Below are positions 18,234 through 27,220 of a stretch of DNA of 57,540 bases, in pieces. Source of the stretch: Palleronia aestuarii (GTDB lineage: Bacteria > Pseudomonadota > Alphaproteobacteria > Rhodobacterales > Rhodobacteraceae). A program made the position numbers and the translations under genes. The stretch covers positions 1 through 57,540 of the forward strand of contig NZ_QKZL01000022.1 of the NCBI RefSeq assembly GCF_003253995.1, in the 5' to 3' direction. The stretch's first letter is position 1. Each line of letters opens with the position of its first letter. Under the pieces are notes generated by a model that searched no databases, was not told where the DNA came from, and saw nothing but the letters and a program-made list of their open reading frames with translations.

Positions 18234-19970
18234 ATGATCCGCACGCTGCGCAGATACCTCCCCATCCTGGACTGGGGCCGCCACTACGATGGCGCCGCGT
18301 TCGGCAGTGATGCGCTGGCGGCCCTGATCGTGACGATCATGCTGATCCCGCAATCACTGGCCTACGCCCTGCTTGCCGGGCTGCCGGCCGAGGCGGGGAT
18401 CTACGCCTCGATCCTGCCCATCGTGCTCTACGCGATTTTTGGGACGTCGCGATCTCTGGCCGTCGGGCCCGTCGCCGTCGTCTCGCTCCTCACTGCGACG
18501 GCTGTCGGGCAGGTCGCCGAACAAGGGGCGGCCGGTTATGCGACTGCCGCGCTGACGCTCGCGGGGCTGTCGGGCATGTTCCTCATTCTTCTCGGCGTGT
18601 TCCGGTTGGGGATACTTGCGAACTTTCTCAGCCATCCGGTGATCGCCGGGTTCATCACCGCCTCGGGCATTCTGATCGCTACCTCGCAGCTGCGCCATAT
18701 CCTCGGTATCGAGGCCGGGGGGCACACGCTGATCGAGATGGTCGCGTCGATCGGCGCCAATCTGGGTCAAATCCATCTCGCCACCCTGGCGATCGGGGTT
18801 CCGGCCACGGCGTTCCTGTTCTGGGTGCGGCGGGGCATGAAACCGGCGCTGCTGAAGCTGGGCGTTTCGGCGACGTTGGCCGATGTCATGACGAAGGCCG
18901 GCCCGGTGCTGGCGGTCGTGGTGACCACCTTGGCGGTCTGGGTGCTGTCGCTTGATCGGGTGGGCGTTGCCGTCATCGGAGACGTACCGCAAGGCTTGCC
19001 GCCCTTCACTCTTCCGGGTCTCTCACCGGATCTGGTCCGCCAACTCTTGGTCCCGGCGATCCTGATCTCGATCATCGGCTTCGTGGAATCTGTCTCTGTC
19101 GCACAAACGCTGGCCGCAAAGCGACGTGAACGGATCGATCCCGACCAGGAGCTGATCGGGCTCGGGGCGGCCAATCTCGGCGCCGCGTTCACCGGCGGCT
19201 ATCCGGTGACGGGGGGCTTCTCGCGTTCCGTCGTCAACGACGATGCCGGAGCGGCGACACCCGCGGCCGGGGCCTACACTGCCGTGGGCCTGGCCTTTGC
19301 GGCGGCGTTCCTGACACCCCTGATCTACTACCTGCCGAACGCCACTTTGGCGGCAACGATCATCGTGGCCGTTCTCGGCCTCGTGGACCTCTCGATCCTG
19401 CGTCGGACCTGGGCTTACTCAAGGGGCGATTTCGCCGCTGTAGCGATCACCATCCTTCTGACGCTCGGGGCGGGCGTCGAGATCGGTGTGGCGACCGGCG
19501 TGGTCGTGTCGCTGCTGCTGCATCTCGTAAAGACCTCGAAGCCCCACGTAGCGGAAGTTGGTCTCGTTCCCGGCACCCATCATTTCCGCAACGTCGACCG
19601 TCATGCGGTCGAAACCGACCCGGGCCTGCTGACGCTCCGGATCGACGAGAGCCTCTATTTCGTCAATGCGCGGTTCCTCGAGACGCTTGTACAGGATCGC
19701 GTCACCGAAGGCTGCGCCCTGCGTCACGTGGTCCTGATGTGCCCGGCGGTGAACGATATCGACTTCTCGGCCCTTGAAAGCCTTGAGGCGGTAAACCTTC
19801 GGCTGACCAAGCTCGGCATCGGTTTTCATCTCAGCGAGGTGAAGGGGCCCGTCATGGATCGCCTGAATACCACGCATTTCCTCGACGCGCTGAACGGCCG
19901 CGTCTTCCTTAGCCAGTACGACGCCTGGACCGCGCTTGCCGGGACGTCGTCGAGATCCGCAGCAGAATGA
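18234..19970 (+). CDS. SulP-family anion permease with STAS domain
   Basis: 578 residues. The SulP membrane domain runs ~20-430 (about 12 helices) with the signature SLAYALLAGLPAEAGIYAS and the GGYPVTGGFSRSVVN segment. A cytoplasmic STAS domain follows at ~445-560 (VDRHAVETDPGLLTLRIDES ... CPAVNDIDFSALESL). Family members move sulfate, bicarbonate or similar anions. Between SQR and persulfide dioxygenase it probably moves sulfate or sulfite produced by sulfide oxidation, though direction is not evident. The C-terminal stop overlaps the neighbouring gene region closely. Confidence 0.9.
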   Translation: MIRTLRRYLPILDWGRHYDGAAFGSDALAALIVTIMLIPQSLAYALLAGLPAEAGIYASILPIVLYAIFGTSRSLAVGPVAVVSLLTATAVGQVAEQGAAGYATAALTLAGLSGMFLILLGVFRLGILANFLSHPVIAGFITASGILIATSQLRHILGIEAGGHTLIEMVASIGANLGQIHLATLAIGVPATAFLFWVRRGMKPALLKLGVSATLADVMTKAGPVLAVVVTTLAVWVLSLDRVGVAVIGDVPQGLPPFTLPGLSPDLVRQLLVPAILISIIGFVESVSVAQTLAAKRRERIDPDQELIGLGAANLGAAFTGGYPVTGGFSRSVVNDDAGAATPAAGAYTAVGLAFAAAFLTPLIYYLPNATLAATIIVAVLGLVDLSILRRTWAYSRGDFAAVAITILLTLGAGVEIGVATGVVVSLLLHLVKTSKPHVAEVGLVPGTHHFRNVDRHAVETDPGLLTLRIDESLYFVNARFLETLVQDRVTEGCALRHVVLMCPAVNDIDFSALESLEAVNLRLTKLGIGFHLSEVKGPVMDRLNTTHFLDALNGRVFLSQYDAWTALAGTSSRSAAE

Positions 19971-19981
19971 AAGAGGCGAAG

Positions 19982-20881
19982 ATGGACATCCTGTCGAAGG
20001 TCAGCCCCTCCACCGGGCCCGGCTCCCCCCGCGTGGTAGGGTTCTACGAGCCGGTCTCGGGGTCGTGCCAGTACATCGCGATCTGCGAGGCGACCCGCAA
20101 GGCTGCGCTGATCGACGTGGTGCTGAACTTCGACGCGGCCGCCGCGCGGACCTCTACCGAACACGCGGAATGGGCGCTCGCCTATCTGGAACGGGAGGGG
20201 CTCGAGCTCGACTGGATTCTCGACACACATCCTCATGCCGATCACCTGATGGCGTCGGCCTGGCTGAAGGAGCGCACGGGCGGGCCCACGGCCATCGGCG
20301 AGAAGGTGCGCGACATCGCCGGGCTCTGGAGAGACCTCTACCACATGCCGGACGCCTTCGATCCCGACGTGGATTTCGACCGACTTTTCGCCGACGGTGA
20401 CACGTTCCGGGTAGGGGAGTGCGAGGTAAAGGTCATGCTGTCGCCCGGCCACACCTTGGGCTCGATTACCTACGTGATCGGCGATGCGATCTTCGCCCAC
20501 GATACGTTCATGCAACCCGACGCCGGAACGTCGCGCTGCGATTTCCCGGGTGGCTCGGCGCGGGACCTCTATGCTTCATTGACGGCCATCCTCGATCATC
20601 CGGACGGGCACCGGATCTTCATCGGCCACGATTACGGCACGGACAGCCGCGATGAGCCCGCCTGGGAGAGTACCGTGGCCGAGCAGAAGGCGTCGAACAA
20701 GCATATGGGCGGCGGCACTTCGGAGGACGAATATGTCGAGATTCGCGAGACGCGCGACGCGACGCTCGGCCTGCCGACCCAGATGCTCCACGCTCTTCAG
20801 GTCAATCTACGCGGCGGTCGCCTGCCGGAACCCGAGGCCGACGGGCACAGCTATTTCAAGATCCCGGCGAACAGGTTCTGA
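19982..20881 (+). CDS. Persulfide dioxygenase-like metallo-beta-lactamase-fold protein
   Basis: 299 residues. Metal-binding motif is THPHADH at ~80, then the CEVKVMLSPGHTLGS His, DAIFAHDTFMQPDAGTSRCDF, and IFIGHDYG. This is the ETHE1/BLH-type set with a single iron site. It would oxidise glutathione persulfide to sulfite and GSH, after SQR. The start at 19982 is preferred over 19967 because AAAGAGGCGAAG lies right before it. It ends four bases before the methyltransferase gene. Confidence 0.88.
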   Translation: MDILSKVSPSTGPGSPRVVGFYEPVSGSCQYIAICEATRKAALIDVVLNFDAAAARTSTEHAEWALAYLEREGLELDWILDTHPHADHLMASAWLKERTGGPTAIGEKVRDIAGLWRDLYHMPDAFDPDVDFDRLFADGDTFRVGECEVKVMLSPGHTLGSITYVIGDAIFAHDTFMQPDAGTSRCDFPGGSARDLYASLTAILDHPDGHRIFIGHDYGTDSRDEPAWESTVAEQKASNKHMGGGTSEDEYVEIRETRDATLGLPTQMLHALQVNLRGGRLPEPEADGHSYFKIPANRF

Positions 20882-20885
20882 GGCG

Positions 20886-21485
20886 ATGGATTGGGACGCA
20901 CGATATGCCGAGAACGCTTTCCTGTTCGGCACCGAGCCGGCGGCGTTCCTTACCCGCCACGCGAACCAGGTTGCCCCGGGGGACCGGGTACTCTGCGTCG
21001 CCGACGGGGAGGGGCGCAACTCCGTCTGGCTCTCCGAGCGGGGCGCCAACGTCACGGCTTGGGACGCCTCTCCGGTGGCGGTAGAGAAGGCGAGAGGTCT
21101 TGCCCAGGCGCGCGGGGTCGACGTGGCTTTCTCCGTCGATGACGCGGATACGTACGATTGGTCCGAGCGATCCTTCGATGCCGTCGTCGCAATCTTCGTC
21201 CAGTTCGCAGGGCCGGAACTCAGACGTCGCATGTTCGCCGGCATGAAGCGCGCAGTCCGGCCCGGTGGAACGCTCCTGCTGCACGGCTACACGCGGGAGC
21301 AGATCGACCTCGGCACGGGCGGACCGTCGCAGGTGGAGAACCTCTATACCGAGGAAATGCTACGGGAGGCGTTCGGCGATTGGGAGCTCTCTTTCCTTTC
21401 AGCTTATGAGGCCGTGATCGAGGAAGGTTCGGCGCATGCCGGACGGTCCGCACTGATCGATCTCGTCGCCCGTCGGCTGGCATAG
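20886..21485 (+). CDS. Class I SAM-dependent methyltransferase (TehB/thiol-type)
   Basis: 199 residues. SAM-binding motif I appears as DRVLCVADGEGRNSVWL, motif II as VTAWDASPVAVEKA, and post-I DAVVAIFVQF. It resembles TehB and small thiopurine/thiol S-methyltransferases, which detoxify tellurite or thiols. Its place at the end of the sqr-sulP-dioxygenase operon suggests methylation of sulfide or another reactive chalcogen, but the substrate is inferred only. ATG 20886 follows GAGGCG closely. Confidence 0.82.
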   Translation: MDWDARYAENAFLFGTEPAAFLTRHANQVAPGDRVLCVADGEGRNSVWLSERGANVTAWDASPVAVEKARGLAQARGVDVAFSVDDADTYDWSERSFDAVVAIFVQFAGPELRRRMFAGMKRAVRPGGTLLLHGYTREQIDLGTGGPSQVENLYTEEMLREAFGDWELSFLSAYEAVIEEGSAHAGRSALIDLVARRLA

Positions 21486-21717
21486 CCGAGCGGCGTCGAC
21501 TGGATCACGATGCGACATCCGTTCTCTCGGTCAAGCAGCGATCGTTCCTCAAATCGTAGGTGCAGACGGCATTAACGAGCGCGATTTTCTCCGTGTTCGG
21601 GCCGGAGAATATGAGCTTGATCGACCCGGTACCGGACTCGGACGCCCCAGACGGCTGGATCACCCGCACCTGCTCCCTCGGAGTGGCGCACGACCCGCTG
21701 TTGCCGTTTGGCGTGGC

Positions 21718-22164
21718 TCATTGGAGTGCTCTTTTCGGTGCGAAGATGTCGAGCGATTTCGCCCGTGCGCCGAGCCAGAGGCCGACAAGCATCGCGGGCA
21801 GGAAAATCAGCGTGCCGGGCGCGAGCAGCGGCAGCGCCGTCCAGGCGGGGCCGGGGCAGAAGCCGCCGATGCCCCAGCCCGTGCCGAAGAGCGCCGCACC
21901 GGCGATCAACGGCCGGTCGATCCGGGTACTGGTAGGGACGTCGAACGCGGTTTCCAGCGCCGGTGCCGCCCGCCGCCAGACGAGGCGGTAGCCGAGAAAG
22001 GCGGTCGCGGTGGCGCCGGCCATGACGAAGGCGAGGCTCGGGTCCCACGTCCCCGCGAGATCGAGGAAGTTCAGGACCTTCGCCGGGTTCGCCATGCCCG
22101 AGATCACGAGGCCCAGGCCGAAGACGAGACCGCTGAGAAAACCGAGGGCGGGACGCATCTTCAT
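21718..22164 (-). CDS. YeeE/YedE-family transporter subunit (DUF6691-like half)
   Basis: 148 residues, about four membrane helices. Conserved motifs are FGLGLVISGMANPAKVLNFLDL and FGTGWGIGGFCPGPAW, which contains the Cys typical of thiosulfate/persulfide-transporting YeeE proteins. It is the second half of a split transporter with the gene upstream (overlap ATGA at 22161-22164). Likely imports or moves a sulfane-sulfur compound, in the style of PmpA/PmpB. Confidence 0.88.
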   Translation of the reverse strand: MKMRPALGFLSGLVFGLGLVISGMANPAKVLNFLDLAGTWDPSLAFVMAGATATAFLGYRLVWRRAAPALETAFDVPTSTRIDRPLIAGAALFGTGWGIGGFCPGPAWTALPLLAPGTLIFLPAMLVGLWLGARAKSLDIFAPKRALQ

Positions 22165-22619
22165 GCTCCTCCAAGAATGTGGCGCAGTACGAAGACCGTG
22201 GCGAAACCGGCGGCCATGAAGGTCGTCACCGCCGCCAGCGACCGGCGCGACAGGCGCGCCAGCCCGCAGACGCCGTGCCCCGACGTGCAGCCGGAGCCGA
22301 GCGCCGTGCCCAGGCCCACTAGAAGGCCGGCAGTTGCCATGCCGGGAAGGTTCGAGGGAACGGAGTGCGCGACCGTTCCGCTAGCCAGCAGGATCGCGAA
22401 AGGCGCGGCCATCAGGCCGAGCAGGAAGGTCAGACGCCAATCCCTGTCCCGCGGCGAGCCGGGCGTCGGCAGGACGGCGCCCAGAAATCCCTGCGTGATC
22501 CCGGATATCCCGGCGATCCGGCCGAACAGGCCCATCACCATCACCGCGCTCAGGCCGATCAGGCCCCCGCCGGCGAGCGATGACCACGGCGTGAACGTCG
22601 TCTGCAACTCCATCTCCAT
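22161..22619 (-). CDS. YeeE/YedE-family transporter subunit
   Basis: 152 residues, about four helices. The motif GLGTALGSGCTSGHGVCGLARLS holds the substrate-relay cysteines of YeeE transporters; the N-terminal half has GLFGRIAGISGITQG. Start at 22619 (MEMELQT) follows GGGGGCATGTC. With the next gene it makes one complete YeeE-like unit. It is divergent from an SqrR/BigR-like repressor and so is probably induced by persulfide. Confidence 0.88.
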   Translation of the reverse strand: MEMELQTTFTPWSSLAGGGLIGLSAVMVMGLFGRIAGISGITQGFLGAVLPTPGSPRDRDWRLTFLLGLMAAPFAILLASGTVAHSVPSNLPGMATAGLLVGLGTALGSGCTSGHGVCGLARLSRRSLAAVTTFMAAGFATVFVLRHILGGA

Positions 22620-22696
22620 GACATGCCCCCGTTCTATCGCCCGCGCTTGCACCAGCCGGGATTGCCGGCTACATATGAGTAACAACTAAATAAGTC

Positions 22697-22715
22697 AATT
22701 CTAATATAATGAATT
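22697..22715. promoter_or_regulatory. Candidate ArsR (SqrR/BigR-type) operator
   Basis: A perfect inverted repeat AATTC-TAATATAAT-GAATT in the AT-rich space between the yeeE pair and the arsR gene. Such ATTC...GAAT palindromes are the known operator type for SqrR, though the spacer there is 8 rather than 9. It lies about 80 bases from one start and 12 from the other, so it could repress both. Confidence 0.5.
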
Positions 22716-22726
22716 TGGATGCAGAC

Positions 22727-23026
22727 ATGTCCGTAATTGCTCTCCAAGGGCGGGCCGATTACGTCGCTGCTCGCTTGGCGCTCGTCTCTAACGCGAAGCG
22801 GCTTCTGATCCTGTGCGAACTGGTGAAGGGCGAGCGATCGGTGGGCGCGCTTCAGGCTGCCGTGGGGCTGAGCCAATCGGCCCTGAGCCAGCATCTTGCT
22901 AAGCTGCGCGAGGCCGGCATGGTGGAAACCCGGCGGGAGAGCCAAACGATCTACTACCGCATCAGCGACCCGGACCTCGAAGTCCTGATGGCGGCGCTCT
23001 ACCACTCATTCTGTAGGGACCTCTGA
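22727..23026 (+). CDS. ArsR-family repressor, SqrR/BigR-like persulfide sensor
   Basis: 99-residue winged-helix repressor. C30 (LLILCELVKGERSV) and C96 (HSFCRDL) occupy the positions of the two cysteines that form a sulfur bridge in SqrR/BigR. The recognition helix region is SQSALSQHLAKLREAGMV. No metal-binding CXC motif is present. The upstream ATG at 22709 overlaps the operator palindrome and has no ribosome-binding site, so 22727 is preferred. It likely controls the divergent yeeE pair and perhaps the sqr operon. Confidence 0.85.
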   Translation: MSVIALQGRADYVAARLALVSNAKRLLILCELVKGERSVGALQAAVGLSQSALSQHLAKLREAGMVETRRESQTIYYRISDPDLEVLMAALYHSFCRDL

Positions 23027-23146
23027 GGCCCTCCCTGCCCGATGCCCCTGATGGCCGAAATGTTCGCTTTTCCGGCACGGTCTGCAAACTTCAGGCCCGA
23101 ACTGTTCTTCGCAAGATGTCCAATGTGCAAGAAATCCGTGTTCCAA

Positions 23147-25360
23147 CTACGAAGCGGCGTTCGGGGAAGGCGCGGCCCATACCGGGCGGTCTGCGCTGAT
23201 CCGTCCCGATGCCCACCGGGCGGTATATCTGAGCCGCATCGCATTGATCACGACGCAGAGGGAGCTTGCGGCCATCGCGAGGGCCGCTGCGAGGGGAGGG
23301 ACCGCACCGGCCACGGCGAAGGCGAGAGCGCCTACGTTGTACGCGCAGGCAAAGACAAGGTTCTGTCGTAGGAGGCGGGCGGTTCGGCGGGACAGAGCAT
23401 CGAGCTCGAGAAGTGGCCTTAGGCCCCTCCGGGAAAAGACCACGTCCGCGACGGCAACGCTGGCCGAGGATGCGTCGCTCACGGCGATACCGACATCCGC
23501 GGCGGCAATGGCGCCGGCATCGTTGAGCCCGTCGCCGGCGAAAGCCACTGGCCCGGGGAGGTCGCGCAGAAGGGCGACCTTCGCTTCCGGTGTGAGGCCG
23601 GCATGGAGTGTTTCGGGGGCGAGCCCGAGATCCCGGCCTAATGCTACGACCCGCGCCGCTGTGTCGCCGGATGCCACGAGGACCCGGTAGCCATGCGCCT
23701 GCAGCGATGCCACCAGGGCCGGAGCCTCGGGCCTCATGGCGTCCACGATGTCGATATCTCCGGCATGACGGCCCTCGATCGCGACATGGATGCCGGTCGC
23801 GTCCTCGGGCACCGACACGCCGTGCCTGGAAAGGAAGGCCCTGTTGCCCACGCACACGCGCATCCCGTCCACCTGCGCGGCGACGCCATCCTCGGACCTT
23901 TCACTGTCCCGCGTCTCCAGGCACGTCTCCCTCGCAGCCCGGATCGCGTCGGCGATCGGATGGCGGACATCCCCTTCAGCAGCGGCCGCGATGTCGAGCA
24001 AATGCTGCGGATCCATCGACGTGGCGACCGAGCGGATCCCGGGTCGACCCTCGGTCAGCGTTCCCGTCTTGTCGAGGACGATGGTGCGTACGGCGGCGAA
24101 ACGCTCCGCGGCTTGCGGGCGGCGCAGAAAGATACCCGCGCGCGCCGCGACCGACGCGGCGCGAAGATGGGTGAGCGGAGCCGCCAGCGCCAGGGCGCAA
24201 GGACAGGCGACGATAAGGACGGAAAGGGCACGGATGGCACTCTCGGACCCCGGAAGGTCGAACGCGAACCCTGCGAGAAGCGTCGCGCCCGCCAGGCCGA
24301 TCGCCAAGGGCGCGACCAGGCGGGCCGTACGCGTCGCCAGGGCATCCATTTCCGATCGGCCATGCAGCATCTCGGCGATCGCCTCGCCCATCCGGTCCAC
24401 GTGTCGCGCGCCGACCCCGGCGATCACCCTGGCCGAGACGGAACGGTCGAGATTGATGAACCCCGCCTCAATCGCGGCCCCTGACCCGAGCGGGCGCGGC
24501 GCGCTTTCGCCGGTCAGGCTGGCGGTGTCGAACCGGCTTTGCCCTTGCGTGATCTCGGCATCGAGCGGCACGCGCTCACCGGGGGCGATCCGAATGATCG
24601 CACCCGGTCTCACGTCGCTCGCCATGACCTCGCGCACCCGGTCGTGCGTCTCGAGGGCAGCCCTCTCCGGCAGCGCATCCTCGACCGCGGCGATGGCCGC
24701 GCCGGAACGGCGCAAGGTGGCGATCTCGATCAGCCGAGCGACGAGAAGCAGGATGACGAGCATGACGGCCGTGTCGAACCAGACTTCGTTCCTCCCGAGA
24801 CCCAGGGAGGCGACCGATCCGATCGTAGCCGCGAGTGCGCCCAGGGCCACGAGCGTATCCATTCCCGGAGCGCCCGCGCGCAACGTCCGCCAGCCGCTGA
24901 AAATCAACGGCGCTCCGGCGCCGAACATTACCGGCAGCGCCGCCAGGCCTGCGCCGGTGGCAAGCATCCGTTCGGGCAGGCCGCTGCCGCCGAGATAGAT
25001 GAGGATCGACAGCGTCATCGTCCACATGCCGAACACGACGGCGATGGCCAGCCGGATGGCGAACCGGCGCTGCTCGGCTGCAATACGCGCATCGCGGTCA
25101 TCGTGCCCGCGGCGCGGCCCAAGCGTATAGCCGAGCCGTGTGACGCGGCGGGCGATCTCGCGCAGATCCGTGCCCTCCGACCACAGGATCGCAGCCGAGG
25201 CGCTGGCGAAACTAACCTCGGCCCGAGCGACGCCCGGCGTGGTGGCGATCATACGTTCCACCGCCCCCGCGCAGCTCGGGCACCAGAGCCCGTCGATGGC
25301 GAAGATGGCCCGGTCCGTCTCAGCATAATCGGCCGGATCGAACGCGGGGGCAGCACTCAT
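23147..25360 (-). CDS. ccoI: Copper-transporting P-type ATPase for cbb3 oxidase assembly
   Basis: 737 residues, P1B-type ATPase of the CcoI/FixI kind that loads copper for the oxidase. An N-terminal HMA domain has CPSC (C27, C30). Membrane helices carry the ion motif CPC (C386, C388) in IVACPCALALAAP. The phosphorylation site is DKTGTLTEG near D429, with HP (DVRHPIADA) and GDGLNDAGA hinge motifs. It is the last gene of the cco operon, coupled to the TsdA-like gene by an ATGA overlap at 25357-25360. The start follows from that overlap. Confidence 0.92.
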   Translation of the reverse strand: MSAAPAFDPADYAETDRAIFAIDGLWCPSCAGAVERMIATTPGVARAEVSFASASAAILWSEGTDLREIARRVTRLGYTLGPRRGHDDRDARIAAEQRRFAIRLAIAVVFGMWTMTLSILIYLGGSGLPERMLATGAGLAALPVMFGAGAPLIFSGWRTLRAGAPGMDTLVALGALAATIGSVASLGLGRNEVWFDTAVMLVILLLVARLIEIATLRRSGAAIAAVEDALPERAALETHDRVREVMASDVRPGAIIRIAPGERVPLDAEITQGQSRFDTASLTGESAPRPLGSGAAIEAGFINLDRSVSARVIAGVGARHVDRMGEAIAEMLHGRSEMDALATRTARLVAPLAIGLAGATLLAGFAFDLPGSESAIRALSVLIVACPCALALAAPLTHLRAASVAARAGIFLRRPQAAERFAAVRTIVLDKTGTLTEGRPGIRSVATSMDPQHLLDIAAAAEGDVRHPIADAIRAARETCLETRDSERSEDGVAAQVDGMRVCVGNRAFLSRHGVSVPEDATGIHVAIEGRHAGDIDIVDAMRPEAPALVASLQAHGYRVLVASGDTAARVVALGRDLGLAPETLHAGLTPEAKVALLRDLPGPVAFAGDGLNDAGAIAAADVGIAVSDASSASVAVADVVFSRRGLRPLLELDALSRRTARLLRQNLVFACAYNVGALAFAVAGAVPPLAAALAMAASSLCVVINAMRLRYTARWASGRISADRPVWAAPSPNAAS

Positions 25361-26502
25361 TTCGGTGCGGCGGGATCGGGGACGACGGTCCCTGTCGCGG
25401 AAGGCGTGTCGGCCGGGTCGCCCGAGACGCCGGCACCGAGAACGGTGCCGTCGACTTCGGCCCCGTAGAAGCCGGGATCGTCGGAATGGAACCGCTCCTG
25501 CGCCTCCGCCACCGTCAATCCGCCCTGCGACTGGCGCGGGTCGGCGGGGCGCTCCTGACTGTTGATCCAGGCAGCCACGTCCCATGCCTCTTGTGGCGAC
25601 AGCGAATAGGGCAAGCCGAGCGGCATGTTGGCGTAGATGAACCCGGCCGCCGTGTTCACGCGGTGCATCCCGGCCCCCCAATTGTAGGCGTCCGACCCCC
25701 AGAGCGGCGGAAAGACGTAGCGGCCGTTTATGTCCTGCCGGCCCTGGCCGGTCTCGCCGTGGCAGACCGAACACCGCGCGGCGAAGACCTCCCGCCCGCG
25801 CTCGCGATCGTAGCCGGCTTCCGGCATGTCGGGCGTCGGGTATCCGCGCCCTGGAAGTTCGACATTCAGGGGCGCACCGGTCGCGAGCCAGTAGAAGTAA
25901 CTCTCGAGATCCTTATAGATCTGATGCCCCTTGGGCGGCGCGGCGCCGGATGGGGAGGCCTGGGCGTTCATGGAGTAGGTGAAGCATCCGTTCACCCGAT
26001 CCTCCATCGTGTTGATCATCTTGTTCTTGCCGCGCCAGGCGGGATATTCGCCCGCCGCGGCCCACATCGGCGCGGCATTTGCAAGACGACCGGCATCGAG
26101 GTGGCAATTGGCGCAGGCCAGGGAATTGCCGACATACTCGGTGGCGTTCGCCGCCGGATTGAGGAAAATTTCGCGTCCCCGCCGCACCGACTGGCCGAAC
26201 TCGTCATCCGGGATCGATGACGGATCGGGCGGCTGGAAATATCCCTCCGCTCCGATCGGCACCGCGGGGGCATGCGGCGCGTTCTCCTCCGCGCCAAGAT
26301 TGGCAACCTCGTCGTCGAAAGTTGCCCGCGCTTCTCGGCCGGCGCGGGTGGCCGCCTCGCCCGCGCTTTCGGTTTCGGCGGTTCCGGCGATCCGCGCGAG
26401 CGTGTTGTTGCGGTAGAGCCCGCCGCCCACGACAACCAGGGCCGCGACAGCGAGGACGATAAGGATTGCCCTGGAGACAGTCGTGCGGTGCCTGTCACTC
26501 AT
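25357..26502 (-). CDS. Dihaem c-type cytochrome, TsdA-like (thiosulfate dehydrogenase family)
   Basis: 381 residues with one N-terminal membrane anchor (AILIVLAVAALVVVGGG). Haem sites are CANCH at 130-134 and CSVCH at 244-248. C173 in EDRVNGCFTYSMN lies 39 residues after the first haem His, matching the TsdA layout where a Cys is the distal ligand of the catalytic haem. TsdA joins two thiosulfates to tetrathionate. Membrane anchoring and position inside the oxidase operon suggest direct electron delivery to the oxidase. It could instead be a plain electron carrier; activity is inferred. Confidence 0.75.
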   Translation of the reverse strand: MSDRHRTTVSRAILIVLAVAALVVVGGGLYRNNTLARIAGTAETESAGEAATRAGREARATFDDEVANLGAEENAPHAPAVPIGAEGYFQPPDPSSIPDDEFGQSVRRGREIFLNPAANATEYVGNSLACANCHLDAGRLANAAPMWAAAGEYPAWRGKNKMINTMEDRVNGCFTYSMNAQASPSGAAPPKGHQIYKDLESYFYWLATGAPLNVELPGRGYPTPDMPEAGYDRERGREVFAARCSVCHGETGQGRQDINGRYVFPPLWGSDAYNWGAGMHRVNTAAGFIYANMPLGLPYSLSPQEAWDVAAWINSQERPADPRQSQGGLTVAEAQERFHSDDPGFYGAEVDGTVLGAGVSGDPADTPSATGTVVPDPAAPK

Positions 26503-27220
26503 CTTGCGGCTCCCGGGTCAGCGATACGCGATCGCGCGGTTGAGGTGGGGGAAGTTCGGCCAGGTAATCCGACACGGACTTTATATCGCTGGCCGAAAGT
26601 CCCTTTGCGACGGAATGCATGAGGCCGAGCGGCGAGTTGGCCCGGTCGCCGGACTTCCAGGCGGAGAGCTGGCGGTCGATATAGGCGGCGTGCTGTCCCG
26701 CGATCGGCGGGAAGGCCTGCTCGACACCCCAGCCGGACGGGCCATGGCAGGAGAAGCAGGAAGGGACGTCGACCGTCCAATCCCCTTCAAGCGCCAGCGT
26801 CCGTCCGCGCGCGAGATCACCGCCCAGTGTGGCCCCGGCCGTCGGCTGCCGAATCTGCGCCGCGTAATAGGCACCGAGCGCCGCCATCTGCGTCGCGTCG
26901 AGCCGGTTCGCCACATACTGCATGTTGTCGTTGAGGCGCGCGCCCGCGGCATAGTCATGGAGTTGCTTGACGATATAGCCCGCCGGCAGACCGGCGAGGG
27001 CCGGGATCGGCCCCGCGCCTTGGCCGTTCTCTCCGTGGCAGGACGCACAGGCCCAGGCGCCGTCAGTACCCTCACCCTCAACAAGCGGGATCGCGATCAA
27101 CGGGTCCGCCTCCGCTGCGGCATCCGCGTAGGTCTCTGCGGCGCTCCAGTCCGGCGGTTCATCCTGCGCCAGGGACGCCAGCGGGACGAAAGCCACGCAG
27201 ATTGCGGCGCGCAGGATCAT
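26495..27220 (-). CDS. Cytochrome c4-like dihaem cytochrome
   Basis: 241 residues with signal peptide (ILRAAICVAFVPLASLA). Two similar c-type domains carry CASCH (GENGQGAGPIPALAG) and CFSCH (GPSGWGVEQAFPPIAGQ), each followed by distal-Met regions (NDNMQYVANR, GLMHSVAKGL). The duplicated fold is typical of cytochrome c4. It would pass electrons within the periplasm to the cbb3-like oxidase. Start overlaps the ccoP stop as ATGA; its end overlaps the TsdA-like start by 8 bases. Confidence 0.88.
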   Translation of the reverse strand: MILRAAICVAFVPLASLAQDEPPDWSAAETYADAAAEADPLIAIPLVEGEGTDGAWACASCHGENGQGAGPIPALAGLPAGYIVKQLHDYAAGARLNDNMQYVANRLDATQMAALGAYYAAQIRQPTAGATLGGDLARGRTLALEGDWTVDVPSCFSCHGPSGWGVEQAFPPIAGQHAAYIDRQLSAWKSGDRANSPLGLMHSVAKGLSASDIKSVSDYLAELPPPQPRDRVSLTREPQDE

